DNA from: Streptomyces sp. NBC_00554
Lineage (GTDB): Bacteria; Actinomycetota; Actinomycetes; Streptomycetales; Streptomycetaceae
DNA: 64,000 nt
Direction of reading: 5' to 3'
NCBI RefSeq assembly: GCF_041431135.1
Contig: NZ_CP107799.1
Location: forward strand, 124,001 to 188,000
Shown piece after piece: positions 54,905 to 63,324 of the stretch. The notes under the pieces were generated by a model. That model did no database searches, was not told the origin of the DNA, and saw only the letters and a list, made by a program, of their open reading frames with translations. Made by a program: the position numbers and the translations under genes. Position 1 is the first letter of the stretch; each line of letters begins with the position of its first letter.

Positions 54905-55048
54905 ATGAGTACCGACGCAACCACCCCCGACACACCCGCCAAAGCCGAACTCGATGGACTCGATGGAGTCGACGAACTCGACGGGCTCGTCGAGGAGGAC
55001 CTGTTGGTGGAAGACATATCCATCGACGGCATGTGCGGCGTCTACTGA
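54905..55048 (+). CDS. mftA: Mycofactocin precursor peptide
   Basis: 47 residues from ATG 54905 with GGAAGGA upstream; ends at TGA 55046. The C-terminus DISIDGMCGVY carries the invariant core with the terminal Val-Tyr that MftC decarboxylates and cyclises and that MftE releases as Val-Tyr-derived AHDP. The leader is longer than in mycobacteria (about 30 residues) and holds a Leu-Asp-Gly repeat (residues 16-28, ELDGLDGVDELDG), probably from in-frame expansion of a GACTCGATGGA-like unit. It was found by reading the mftR-mftB gap, since it is too short for ordinary gene calling. Confidence 0.93.
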   Translation: MSTDATTPDTPAKAELDGLDGVDELDGLVEEDLLVEDISIDGMCGVY

Positions 55049-55065
55049 ACGCCACGGCCGTCGTC

Positions 55066-55398
55066 ATGACCGAACCCGCCGATTTCGACCTGCGGCGACC
55101 CTGGTCGCTGCACCCGCAAGTGGCAGTGCGCCCCGAGCCCTTCGGGGCCCTGCTGTACCACTTCGGCACTCGCCGCCTGTCCTTCCTCAAGGACCCCGAT
55201 CTGCTGCGGGTGGTCCGAACCCTGGGCGAACAGCCCAGCGCCCGCGCCGCCTGCGCCGAGGTCGGCATCGACCGGGCCCGCCTCCCCGCGTTCGGCCAGG
55301 CCCTGGCGACGCTCGCCCGCACCCACATGATCGTCCCGCGCGACGAGCCCGAACTCGCCGCACCCGAGCCCGAGTTGGAGGGAGGGAAAGCCCCGTGA
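55066..55398 (+). CDS. mftB: Mycofactocin precursor chaperone
   Basis: 110 residues from ATG 55066, 17 bases after mftA. PqqD-like fold: RPWSLHPQVAVRPEPFGALL, YHFGTRRLSFLKDPDLLRVV, RTLGEQPSARAACAEVGIDR with the typical two-strand opening and helix bundle. MftB binds the MftA leader and presents it to MftC. Slightly longer than usual because of an acidic C-terminal tail (PELAAPEPELEG). No strong Shine-Dalgarno, so it is probably translated by coupling to mftA. Confidence 0.9.
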   Translation: MTEPADFDLRRPWSLHPQVAVRPEPFGALLYHFGTRRLSFLKDPDLLRVVRTLGEQPSARAACAEVGIDRARLPAFGQALATLARTHMIVPRDEPELAAPEPELEGGKAP

Positions 55399-56624
55399 CC
55401 CGTCTGGTGGAGCACTTCCGTGAGGGCCTCGACGCCCCCATCTGCCTGACCTGGGAGCTGACGTACGCCTGCAACCTCGCCTGCGTGCACTGCTTGTCCA
55501 GCTCCGGCCGCCGCGATCCACGCGAACTGACCACCGCCGAGTGCCGTGCGGTGATCGACGAGCTGGAGCGCATGCAGGTCTTCTACGTCAACATCGGCGG
55601 CGGAGAGCCGACCGTGCGGCCGGACTTCTGGGAGCTCGTCGACTACGCCACCGCGCACCGCGTCGGGGTGAAGTTCTCCACCAACGGCGTGCGGATCTCC
55701 CCCGAGGTCGCCCGGCGGCTGGCCGCGAGCGACTACGTCGACGTGCAGATCTCCCTCGACGGCGCCACCGCCGAGGTCAATGACGCGGTGCGCGGGGCCG
55801 GTTCGTACGACACCGCGATCCGCGCCATGGAGAATCTGGCCGCCGCGGAGTTCCGCGGCTTCAAGCTCTCCGTGGTGGCGACCCGTCACAACATCGGCCA
55901 GCTCGACGCGTTCAAGGCGCTCGCCGACCGCTTCGGCGCGCAGCTGAGGCTCACCCGGCTGCGCCCCTCGGGACGCGGCGCCGACACCTGGGACGAACTG
56001 CATCCACTGCCGGATCAGCAACGGCAGCTGTACGACTGGCTGGTGGCGCACGGCGAGCAGGTACTCACGGGCGACTCCTTCTTCCACCTGTCCGCCTACG
56101 GCGAGACCTTGCCGGGCCTGAACCTCTGCGGCGCGGGCCGGGTGGTGTGCCTCATCGACCCCGTCGGAGATGTGTACGCCTGCCCGTTCGCCATCCACGA
56201 CACCTTCAAGGCCGGCAATGTCCGTGAACCGGGCGGATTCACCTCGGTGTGGCGGGAGTCGGAGCTGTTCGCCTCGCTGCGGGAGCCGCAGTCGGCCGGA
56301 GCGTGCGCGTCCTGCGGGCACTTCGACGCCTGCCAGGGCGGCTGCATGGCGGCGAAGTTCTTCACCGGCCTGCCGCTGGACGGGCCCGACCCCGAGTGCG
56401 TACGAGGGTTCGGGGAGACCGCTCTGGCCGGAGTCGGGGCCGGGCAGACGCCCCGGCCGTCGCAGGACCACTCGCGGGCGTCCCGGCCTGCACGACCCGT
56501 TCCGGTGAGCATCGGCCGCCGACCGCCTGCCGGGACCGACCGACCGCCCGCCAAGCCCTGCGACGACAGCCCGCTCGCTGGGATCTCCGTCGGCGTGCCC
56601 GACGTCACGCGGAGCCGACGGTGA
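55395..56624 (+). CDS. mftC: Mycofactocin radical SAM maturase
   Basis: 409 residues from GTG 55395 (GTGA overlap with mftB, GGAGGG upstream). Radical SAM motif CNLACVHC at about residues 26-33, GGGEPTVRPDF for SAM binding, SPASM auxiliary-cluster cysteines in the C-terminal third (NLCGAGRVVCLIDPVGDVYA CPFA, CASCGHFDACQGGCMAAKFF) and the conserved tail CDDSPLAG. MftC decarboxylates the C-terminal tyrosine of MftA and then forms the Val-Tyr carbon-carbon bond. Normal length and all expected cluster ligands present. Confidence 0.96.
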   Translation: MTRLVEHFREGLDAPICLTWELTYACNLACVHCLSSSGRRDPRELTTAECRAVIDELERMQVFYVNIGGGEPTVRPDFWELVDYATAHRVGVKFSTNGVRISPEVARRLAASDYVDVQISLDGATAEVNDAVRGAGSYDTAIRAMENLAAAEFRGFKLSVVATRHNIGQLDAFKALADRFGAQLRLTRLRPSGRGADTWDELHPLPDQQRQLYDWLVAHGEQVLTGDSFFHLSAYGETLPGLNLCGAGRVVCLIDPVGDVYACPFAIHDTFKAGNVREPGGFTSVWRESELFASLREPQSAGACASCGHFDACQGGCMAAKFFTGLPLDGPDPECVRGFGETALAGVGAGQTPRPSQDHSRASRPARPVPVSIGRRPPAGTDRPPAKPCDDSPLAGISVGVPDVTRSRR

Positions 56625-58663
56625 CACTCCTGACCGACGGGATCACCCTGGCCGGACGCCGGGCGCCGTCCCGAGTGCTCTTCGGCCCGCACCCCACCAA
56701 CCTCGGCACCGCGGACCGCGAGCTGACAGAGCGTCATACCGCCTACTACGAGCGGCGGGCGGCCGGCGGCGCGGGCATCGTGGTGACCGAGACCGCGTCG
56801 GTCACCGACGACGACCACCCCTACGAGAGGGCACCGCTGGCCGCCCGCTGCGAGCAGGGCTGGACGGAGGTCGGAGAGGCCTGCCACCGGCACGGCGCGC
56901 TCGTCCTCGCCTCGCTCGGGCACGCGGGCGGGCAGGGGTCCAGCGCCTACTCGCAGTCCGTGCTGTGGGCGCCCTCCCCCTTCGCCGACGCGGCGAGCCG
57001 TGAGCTGCCCGCCGAGATGGAGCAGGAGCAGATCGACGCCGTGGTGGCCGGGTTCGCCGAGGCCGCTCGCCGCACGCTCCGTGCCGGGCTCGACGGTGTC
57101 GAGCTGGACGCCGGGGTGTTCGCGCTGCTGCGGCAGTTCCACTCCGGCCTCACCAATCAGCGCCAGGACGGCTACGGAACGGACCGGCTGCGCCTCACGC
57201 GTGAGGTCGTCGCCGCCGTACGGGAGGTGATCGGTGCCGACCGGGTGCTGGCACTGCGGCTGTCCTGCGACGAGCTGGCACCCTGGGCTGGGGTGACGCC
57301 GGAGCAGGCCGCCGGGCAGGTGGCGGAGCTGGCGGACGTGACGGACCTGCTGGTGGTCGTCCGCGGTGGCCCGTTCGCGACCTCGGCGTACCGGCCGGAC
57401 GCCCATACCGAGCCCCAGTTCAACCTGGAGCTGTGCCGGGCGATGCGGGAGGCCGCGGGCGGGCGGGTTCCGGTGGTGCTGCAGGGCAGTGTGACCGAGG
57501 TGCCGGCCGCCCGGGCGGCCCTGGAGAGCGGCGCGGCGGACCTGGTCGAGATGACCCGGGCGCAGATCGCCGAGCCGCGCCTGGTCGAACTGGTCCGGGC
57601 GGGTACGCCGGAGCGCGTCCGGCCGTGTGTGCTGTGCAACCAGGCGTGCCAGGTCCGGGACAACCGCAACCCGGTCGTCTCGTGCATCGGTGAGCCGGGC
57701 AGCGGACACGAGACGGAGCCGGAACACGCCCCAAGGCCCGCCGGAGGGGCAGGCGTTCAGCCCGTACTGGTCGTCGGTGGCGGCCCGGCCGGGCTGGAGT
57801 GCGCCCGGGTGCTCGCGTCCCTGGGACACCGGGTCCGCGTCGCCGAGCGGGCCGAGCGCGCGGGCGGCATGCTGCGGACCGCCGCGGCGGGCGGCGCGGC
57901 TCGGGAGCGGCTTGCCCTTCTGGCCGACTGGTTGGAGGAGGAGTGCGGACGGCTGGGAGTGCGGATCCTCACCGGTACGGAGATCGGATCGACCGAGCTG
58001 GCGGATGCCGAGGACCGGGGTGAGCGGGTCGTGCTCGCCACCGGCTCGCGCCCCGCACCACGTGCCTGGGCCGCTGCCGGGACGCCGGAGCCCGTCTTTG
58101 TGCTGGACGTGCCCGTCCTGCTCTCGGGCGGACCGGGAGCCCTGCCGCCCGACGGCCCGGTGGTTGTGGACGACCCGGTGGGCGGACCGATCGGGGTGGC
58201 GGTGGCCGAGTGGCTCGCCGCCGCGGGGCGGCAGGTGCATCTGGTCACCCAGGACCAGGTCGCAGGGGTGCAGCTGGCGCGGACCGGGGACCTCTCCGAT
58301 GCCAACGTACGCCTGCAACGCGCGCAGGTACGACGGGAGTTGCGTGCCCGACTGCGTGAGCTGCGCTCCGACCACGTGCTCCTTGAGGACATCTGGACAG
58401 GCGCCACCCGGGAGGTGCCGTGCGTCGCGGTCGTCGACTGCGGGCACCGGCTGCCCGAGGAGACGCTGTACCTGGCCACGCCGGGAACACCACGGTCCGG
58501 GGACTGCGTGGCGCCGCGCACCGTACTGGAAGCGGTGCTCGAAGGCCGCCGCCTCGCGCTGCGGTTCGCCTCGGACGCCGAGCGCGTGCCCGTACCCGCC
58601 GGTGCGGCCGCGTCGAAGGCGTCCACAACTCCGGTGTCCCCCGTCAGGAGTCAGCGCCGATGA
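56621..58663 (+). CDS. Mycofactocin-system OYE/FadH-like oxidoreductase 1
   Basis: 680 residues from GTG 56621 (GTGA overlap). Residues about 1-340 are an old-yellow-enzyme TIM barrel for FMN (RRAAGGAGIVVTETASVTDD, VPVVLQGSVTEVPAARAALE), then 4Fe-4S ligands in RPCVLCNQACQVRDNRNPVV SC, then FAD domain VLVVGGGPAGLECARVLASL and a second Rossmann region VVVDDPVGGPIGVAVAEWLA. The architecture is that of 2,4-dienoyl-CoA reductase/trimethylamine dehydrogenase. The barrel His usually in HGYL reads DAGVF, so the ordinary carbonyl-binding site is lost. Database families of this name occur only beside mft genes. Confidence 0.88.
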   Translation: MTLLTDGITLAGRRAPSRVLFGPHPTNLGTADRELTERHTAYYERRAAGGAGIVVTETASVTDDDHPYERAPLAARCEQGWTEVGEACHRHGALVLASLGHAGGQGSSAYSQSVLWAPSPFADAASRELPAEMEQEQIDAVVAGFAEAARRTLRAGLDGVELDAGVFALLRQFHSGLTNQRQDGYGTDRLRLTREVVAAVREVIGADRVLALRLSCDELAPWAGVTPEQAAGQVAELADVTDLLVVVRGGPFATSAYRPDAHTEPQFNLELCRAMREAAGGRVPVVLQGSVTEVPAARAALESGAADLVEMTRAQIAEPRLVELVRAGTPERVRPCVLCNQACQVRDNRNPVVSCIGEPGSGHETEPEHAPRPAGGAGVQPVLVVGGGPAGLECARVLASLGHRVRVAERAERAGGMLRTAAAGGAARERLALLADWLEEECGRLGVRILTGTEIGSTELADAEDRGERVVLATGSRPAPRAWAAAGTPEPVFVLDVPVLLSGGPGALPPDGPVVVDDPVGGPIGVAVAEWLAAAGRQVHLVTQDQVAGVQLARTGDLSDANVRLQRAQVRRELRARLRELRSDHVLLEDIWTGATREVPCVAVVDCGHRLPEETLYLATPGTPRSGDCVAPRTVLEAVLEGRRLALRFASDAERVPVPAGAAASKASTTPVSPVRSQRR

Positions 58664-60627
58664 GCCGGCAACCCACCCGCTACCGCCACCTGTTCAGCCC
58701 GCTGCGCATGGGCCCGCTGACCGTGCGCAACCGCATCGTGTTCTCCGCGCACCTGACCAACTACGCGGCGGACGGCCTCCCCAGTGAGCAGCACGCCGCC
58801 TACTACGCCGCCCGCGCGGCCGGCGGCGCCGGGCTCATCATCACCGAGGAGCACTCGACCCACCCCACGGACTGGCCGTACGAGAAACTCATCCACGGCT
58901 TCAACCCCGCGGTGATTCCCGGCTACCGGCGGATCACGGACGCCGTGCACGCCCACGGGGTGCCGATCCTCGCCCAGCTCAACCACAACGGCGGCCAGGC
59001 GTCGGGGATGTACACGCGGCTGCCGGTGTGGGCGCCGAGCCCGGTGCCGGACCCGCTGTTCCGTGAGGTACCAAAGGCGGTCGAGACACACGAGATCCGC
59101 GAGATCGTGGCCGGGTACGCGCGCGTGGCCGAGCACTGCGCGGCGGGCGGCTTCGACGGAGTGGAGTTGCAGTGCTCGCACTCCTCGATCGTGCGCGGCT
59201 TCCTCTCCCCCGCCACCAACCTGCGCACCGACGCCTACGGAGGCCCACTCGCCAACCGGGCCCGGCTGCTCCTGGAGATCGTCGCCGCGGTGCGCGAGGC
59301 GATCGGGCCCGACCGCGCGCTGGGGGTGCGGCTATGCGGCGACGAGCTGATCGAAGGCGGGACGACCATCGCCGAGGCGGTCGAGGTGGCGAAGATGGTC
59401 GACGCCGACGGGCGGGTGGACTACATCAACACCTCGATCGGCGTGGCCACTTCGACGCTGTACATGATCGAGGCCAGCATGCAGGTTCCGCCCGGGTACG
59501 CCATGTACATCTCCAGCGCGATACGTGAGGCGGTGCGCGTTCCCGTTGTCGGCGTCGGCCGGTTCAAGGACCCGTTGCAGGCCGACCGCGCCTTGCGCGA
59601 CGGGCAGGCCGACCTGATCGGTGTCGTACGCGGCCAGATCGCCGACCCCGATTTCGCGGCCAAGGCCCGTTCGGGCAACGCCGACCAGATCCGCACCTGT
59701 CTGTCGTGCAACCAGGAGTGCGTGGGCCGGATGGGCCTCAACCGCTGGCTGGGCTGCATCGAGAACCCGCGCGCCGGGCGGGAGGCGGTCGGCCTGCCGA
59801 CCCCCCGGCGTCGCGGCCAACGGATCGTCGTAGTGGGGGGCGGCCCGGGCGGGTTGCAGGCCGCGGTGACGGCGGCCGAGCAGGGTCACCAAGTGCTGCT
59901 GTACGAACGGGAAGCGAGCCTGGGCGGGCAGGTGGCCCTCGCCGCCTCCGTACCGAGCAGGGCCGAGTTCCTGGACCTGACCCGCAACCTCGCCGCCCGC
60001 GCCCGGCTGCTCGGCGTGGACCTGCGCACCTCGGCCGAGGCCGACGCCGACACAGTGCGGGCACACGAGCCGGACGCCGTGGTTCTGGCGACCGGCGCGC
60101 GGCCCGCCGTCCCGTGGTGGGCGGGCGGTCATGAACGGGTCGTCGACATCCGCGATGTGCTGGAGGGGCGGGCGCGGCCCGACGGGCGGGTCGTGCTGGT
60201 CGACGAACTCGGCTTCCACCAGGCCACCTCGGTCGCCGAACTGCTGGCCGACCGGGGCTGCTCGGTGGAGATCGTCACCCCCGGCATGGTGGTCGGACAG
60301 GATCTCGGCATCACGCTCGACCTGGAGACGTGGAACGTGAAAGCGGACGGGAAAGGCGTCCGGCAGAGCACCGACCTGGTGCCGATGGACGCCGCCGTGA
60401 CGGACACCGGCGGTGTGGTGCTCACCCTCCAGCACCATCCCACCGGTGGCACCCGGCGCCGCGTGGCGGACTGGGTCGTCTGCGCGGTGCATCAGCAGCC
60501 CGAGAGCGGTCTGTGGCAGGCGCTGCGCGACGCGCCCTTCCCCGTGCACCGCGTGGGCGACTGTCTCGCCCCGCGTCGCGCGCATGCCGCCGTGATCGAG
60601 GGTCACCGCGTGGCGGTGGCACTGTGA
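58660..60627 (+). CDS. Mycofactocin-system OYE/FadH-like oxidoreductase 2
   Basis: 655 residues from ATG 58660 (ATGA overlap). Same layout as the preceding gene: FMN barrel (LTVRNRIVFSAHLTNYAADG, LQCSHSSIVRGFLSPATNLR, TDAYGG), 4Fe-4S motif RTCLSCNQECVGRMGLNRWL GC, FAD motif IVVVGGGPGGLQAAVTAAEQ and VVLVDELGFHQATSVAELLA. Here the barrel histidine and the RTDAYGG loop are kept. The two proteins likely act together, as paired subunits or in sequence, moving electrons from a reduced carrier into the ETF module that follows. Confidence 0.9.
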   Translation: MSRQPTRYRHLFSPLRMGPLTVRNRIVFSAHLTNYAADGLPSEQHAAYYAARAAGGAGLIITEEHSTHPTDWPYEKLIHGFNPAVIPGYRRITDAVHAHGVPILAQLNHNGGQASGMYTRLPVWAPSPVPDPLFREVPKAVETHEIREIVAGYARVAEHCAAGGFDGVELQCSHSSIVRGFLSPATNLRTDAYGGPLANRARLLLEIVAAVREAIGPDRALGVRLCGDELIEGGTTIAEAVEVAKMVDADGRVDYINTSIGVATSTLYMIEASMQVPPGYAMYISSAIREAVRVPVVGVGRFKDPLQADRALRDGQADLIGVVRGQIADPDFAAKARSGNADQIRTCLSCNQECVGRMGLNRWLGCIENPRAGREAVGLPTPRRRGQRIVVVGGGPGGLQAAVTAAEQGHQVLLYEREASLGGQVALAASVPSRAEFLDLTRNLAARARLLGVDLRTSAEADADTVRAHEPDAVVLATGARPAVPWWAGGHERVVDIRDVLEGRARPDGRVVLVDELGFHQATSVAELLADRGCSVEIVTPGMVVGQDLGITLDLETWNVKADGKGVRQSTDLVPMDAAVTDTGGVVLTLQHHPTGGTRRRVADWVVCAVHQQPESGLWQALRDAPFPVHRVGDCLAPRRAHAAVIEGHRVAVAL

Positions 60628-61655
60628 CGCCGACCGGGGCCTCGGCCTTGCCGGACGTGTCGGCCCTGCCCCCTGTACTGGCCCTAGTTGTGGCGCGCGG
60701 CGGTGTGCTGCCGCTCGGGGCGGACGAGGCCGTCGCCGAGGCGGGCGGCGCCGTGCTGGTGACCGGGTCGGGCACCGAACGCGCCGCGGCCGCCCTGCCC
60801 GCGTACCGGGCCTGGACCTGTGAGACCGGCGAGGGCTTTCGGCCGGGAGCACTGGCCCACGCCCTCGCCCCCCTCCTGACCGACACCTCTCTCGTACTCC
60901 TGCCCGCCTCACCCGACGGCCGGGACCTGGCACCCCGGCTGGCCGCCGAACTGAACCGTCCGCTGCTGGCGGAGTGCGTCCGGCTCTCCTACCTGACCCC
61001 GCCGGACGGCCCTGGCGTTCGCGCCGAACTCTCCCGCCTCGACGGCCGGGTCGTCGTTCCGGTGACCGGTCCTGGCCCGGTGGTGGCGACTCTGCTGCCC
61101 GGCGTACGTTCCGTGGAGCCGACGCCCGAGCTGGCAACTCCGGTGACAATCCCCCTGGTTCTCCCCAGGACCGGGACCGACACCGAGCTGATCGAGATCC
61201 TCGAACCACTGCCGGACACCATGGACCTCGCCGAGGCGCCGCGGGTCGTCGGCGCCGGGGCCGGACTCGTCCCGCCCGGTATGCCCGACCATGAAGCTCG
61301 GGACCTTCTCGACCTGTTGGGCACGGTGGGCGGAGAGCTCGGAGCCTCCATGGGGGCGACCCGGGTGGTCACCGACACGGGCAGGCTCGGCCACGAGCGG
61401 CAGATCGGCACGACCGGGGTCGCCGTCGACCCCGAGCTGTATCTGGCCTTCGGGGTCTCCGGGGCGAGTCAGCACACCGGCGGTCTCGGGTCGCCGCGGC
61501 ACGTGGTCAGCGTCAACACCGACCCCTCCTGCCCGATGACCACCATGGCCGATCTCGGCCTGGTCACCGACGCCCGTGAGCTCCTGCTGGAACTGGCACG
61601 ACGGCTCGGCGGCGACACCCCGGCCGACACCGCACAGGAGAGCGCCGATGACTGA
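60624..61655 (+). CDS. Mycofactocin-associated electron transfer flavoprotein, alpha subunit
   Basis: 343 residues from GTG 60624 (GTGA overlap). The C-terminal FAD domain is clear: VGAGAGLVPPGMPDHEARDL, LGASMGATRVVTDTGRLGHE, RQIGTTGVAVDPELYLAFGV, SGASQHTGGLGS, VVSVNTDPSCPM. The N-terminal half is diverged from housekeeping EtfA. Together with the beta subunit at 63325 it forms an FAD/AMP carrier for electrons. Separation of alpha and beta by two genes is the Fix-type order in reverse of most etfBA operons. Confidence 0.9.
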   Translation: MTPTGASALPDVSALPPVLALVVARGGVLPLGADEAVAEAGGAVLVTGSGTERAAAALPAYRAWTCETGEGFRPGALAHALAPLLTDTSLVLLPASPDGRDLAPRLAAELNRPLLAECVRLSYLTPPDGPGVRAELSRLDGRVVVPVTGPGPVVATLLPGVRSVEPTPELATPVTIPLVLPRTGTDTELIEILEPLPDTMDLAEAPRVVGAGAGLVPPGMPDHEARDLLDLLGTVGGELGASMGATRVVTDTGRLGHERQIGTTGVAVDPELYLAFGVSGASQHTGGLGSPRHVVSVNTDPSCPMTTMADLGLVTDARELLLELARRLGGDTPADTAQESADD

Positions 61656-62970
61656 ACACATGGCCGTGGACGGAGACGTGGACGCGATCGTCGTCGGCGC
61701 CGGTCCGGCGGGGGCCTCGGCCGCGCTGGAACTCGCCCGCGCCGGCAGGTCGGTGGTGCTCCTGGAGCGAGGGCCGTTCCCCGGGGCGAAGAACGTCTAC
61801 GGCGGGGTCGTGTACGGGCGGGTGCTCGACGACGTCGTCCCCGGCTGGTGGGAGGAAGTACCGGTCGAGCGGTGGGTGGTACGCCGGTCCACCATGGTCA
61901 CCTCCGGCGACCGGGCCGTCAGCGTCGACTACCGCAACCCGGCCTGGGCTGCGCCCCCGTACAACGGAATGACCACCCACCGCGCGGAGTTCGACCGCTG
62001 GCTGGCAGGAAAGGCCGTCGACGCGGGCACCGTGCTCGTCACTTCGACGACCGCGACCGGTCTGCTGCGCGACCCCTCGGGCCGAGTCATCGGCGTACGG
62101 ACCGACCGGCCCGACGGCGACCTGCGGGCCGGTGTCGTGATCGCCTGCGACGGGGTGAACTCCTTCCTCGCCAAGGACGCCGGACTGCTGCCCCGCACCG
62201 ACGCCTCCCACCTGACGCTGGGCGTAAAGGAAGTGCTCGCGTTGCCCCGCGAGGTCATCGACCAGCGCTTCGGGGTTCGCGGTGACGAAGGCGTCGACAT
62301 CGAGATCCTGGGCTGCACGCGCGGCATTCCGGGCGGTGGGTTCCTCTACACCAACGCCGAGACCGTCGCGCTCGGCGTCGTGCTGTCCCTGCCGCAGCTG
62401 GCCGAGGCGAAGCTCCGGCCCGAGGAGATCATCGCCGGCCTCAAGGCACACCCGTCGATCGCCCCGTACATCGAGGGCGCGACGCTGAAGGAGTACGGCG
62501 CGCACCTCATCCCGGAGGGCGGTTACGACCACATGCCGCGACTCGCCGCCGACGGGCTGCTCGTCGCCGGGGACGCCGCCGGGATGTGTCTGGCCGCGGG
62601 CATCTGGCTCGAAGGGGTCAACTTCGCCATCGGCTCGGGCCTGGCTGCCGGGCAGGCAGCCGCGGGTGCGCTCGACGCGGGCGACACCAGCGCGCGCGGC
62701 CTCTCGGGTTATCGCAGCCGCCTGGAGGACTCCTTCGTGCTCGCCGACCACAAACGGCTGCGCCGCGCCCCGGCGCTCGTCCTCTCCGAGCGAGTCCAGC
62801 ACCGCTACCCCGGCCTCATGACCGAGCTCGCCGAAGGAGTTTTCGCCGTGGACAACCCCCGCCCCAAACCCGGTCTGGTCTCCCTCCTGCGGCAGGCCGC
62901 CCGCCGTCACGACATACGGCTTCGCGACCTGGCCGCCGATGCGGTCCGCGCCGCGCGGGTGTTCCGATGA
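61648..62970 (+). CDS. FixC/ETF-quinone-oxidoreductase-like flavoprotein
   Basis: 440 residues from ATG 61648, overlapping EtfA by eight bases. AIVVGAGPAGASAALELARA FAD motif, GAKNVYGGVVYGRVLDD, TLGVKEVLALPREVIDQRFG, GGYDHMPRLAADGLLVAGDA AGMC. This is the ETF:quinone oxidoreductase flavin part without its own Fe-S domain, which is supplied by the separate FixX-like protein. Expected to pass electrons from ETF to menaquinone at the membrane (FixABCX logic). Confidence 0.92.
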   Translation: MTEHMAVDGDVDAIVVGAGPAGASAALELARAGRSVVLLERGPFPGAKNVYGGVVYGRVLDDVVPGWWEEVPVERWVVRRSTMVTSGDRAVSVDYRNPAWAAPPYNGMTTHRAEFDRWLAGKAVDAGTVLVTSTTATGLLRDPSGRVIGVRTDRPDGDLRAGVVIACDGVNSFLAKDAGLLPRTDASHLTLGVKEVLALPREVIDQRFGVRGDEGVDIEILGCTRGIPGGGFLYTNAETVALGVVLSLPQLAEAKLRPEEIIAGLKAHPSIAPYIEGATLKEYGAHLIPEGGYDHMPRLAADGLLVAGDAAGMCLAAGIWLEGVNFAIGSGLAAGQAAAGALDAGDTSARGLSGYRSRLEDSFVLADHKRLRRAPALVLSERVQHRYPGLMTELAEGVFAVDNPRPKPGLVSLLRQAARRHDIRLRDLAADAVRAARVFR

Positions 62971-63275
62971 GCGCCCCCGACCCCGCCCGGTGGGCGGACA
63001 TCGCCTTCGAGGACCGTATGTCGACCGTCGAGTTCCGGGTCGGCGAGCGGGCCCACATCAGCGTCGACTCCGAGGTGTGCCGGTCGTGCACCACGCGCGC
63101 GTGCGTCACGGCCTGCCCCGCCGACCTGTTCGCGCCCACCGCCGACGGCGGAATCCTCTTCAACTACGAACAGTGCTTCGAATGCGGCACCTGCTACCAG
63201 GTGTGCGACGCCGAGGGCGCAATCACGTGGACGTATCCGGACGGCGGTCACGGCGTCGTCTTCCGGCACGGATGA
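62967..63275 (+). CDS. FixX-like ferredoxin partner of the FixC-like protein
   Basis: 102 residues from ATG 62967 (ATGA overlap). Cluster motifs CRSCTTRACVTACP and CFECGTCYQVCDAEGAITW correspond to the 4Fe-4S binding region of FixX and the C-terminal domain of ETF-QO. Completes a split ETF:quinone oxidoreductase. Confidence 0.92.
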   Translation: MSAPDPARWADIAFEDRMSTVEFRVGERAHISVDSEVCRSCTTRACVTACPADLFAPTADGGILFNYEQCFECGTCYQVCDAEGAITWTYPDGGHGVVFRHG

Positions 63276-63324
63276 CGACAGCGGTGACGAGATGACCGGA
63301 TGACGACAGGAGTGAGGAGGAGCG

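Noticed and set aside
55395..56624. MftC C-terminal Pro/Arg-rich tail as an unusual extension
   Set aside because: The tail ending in C-x-x-SPLAG is, as I recall, a normal part of MftC, so not odd.
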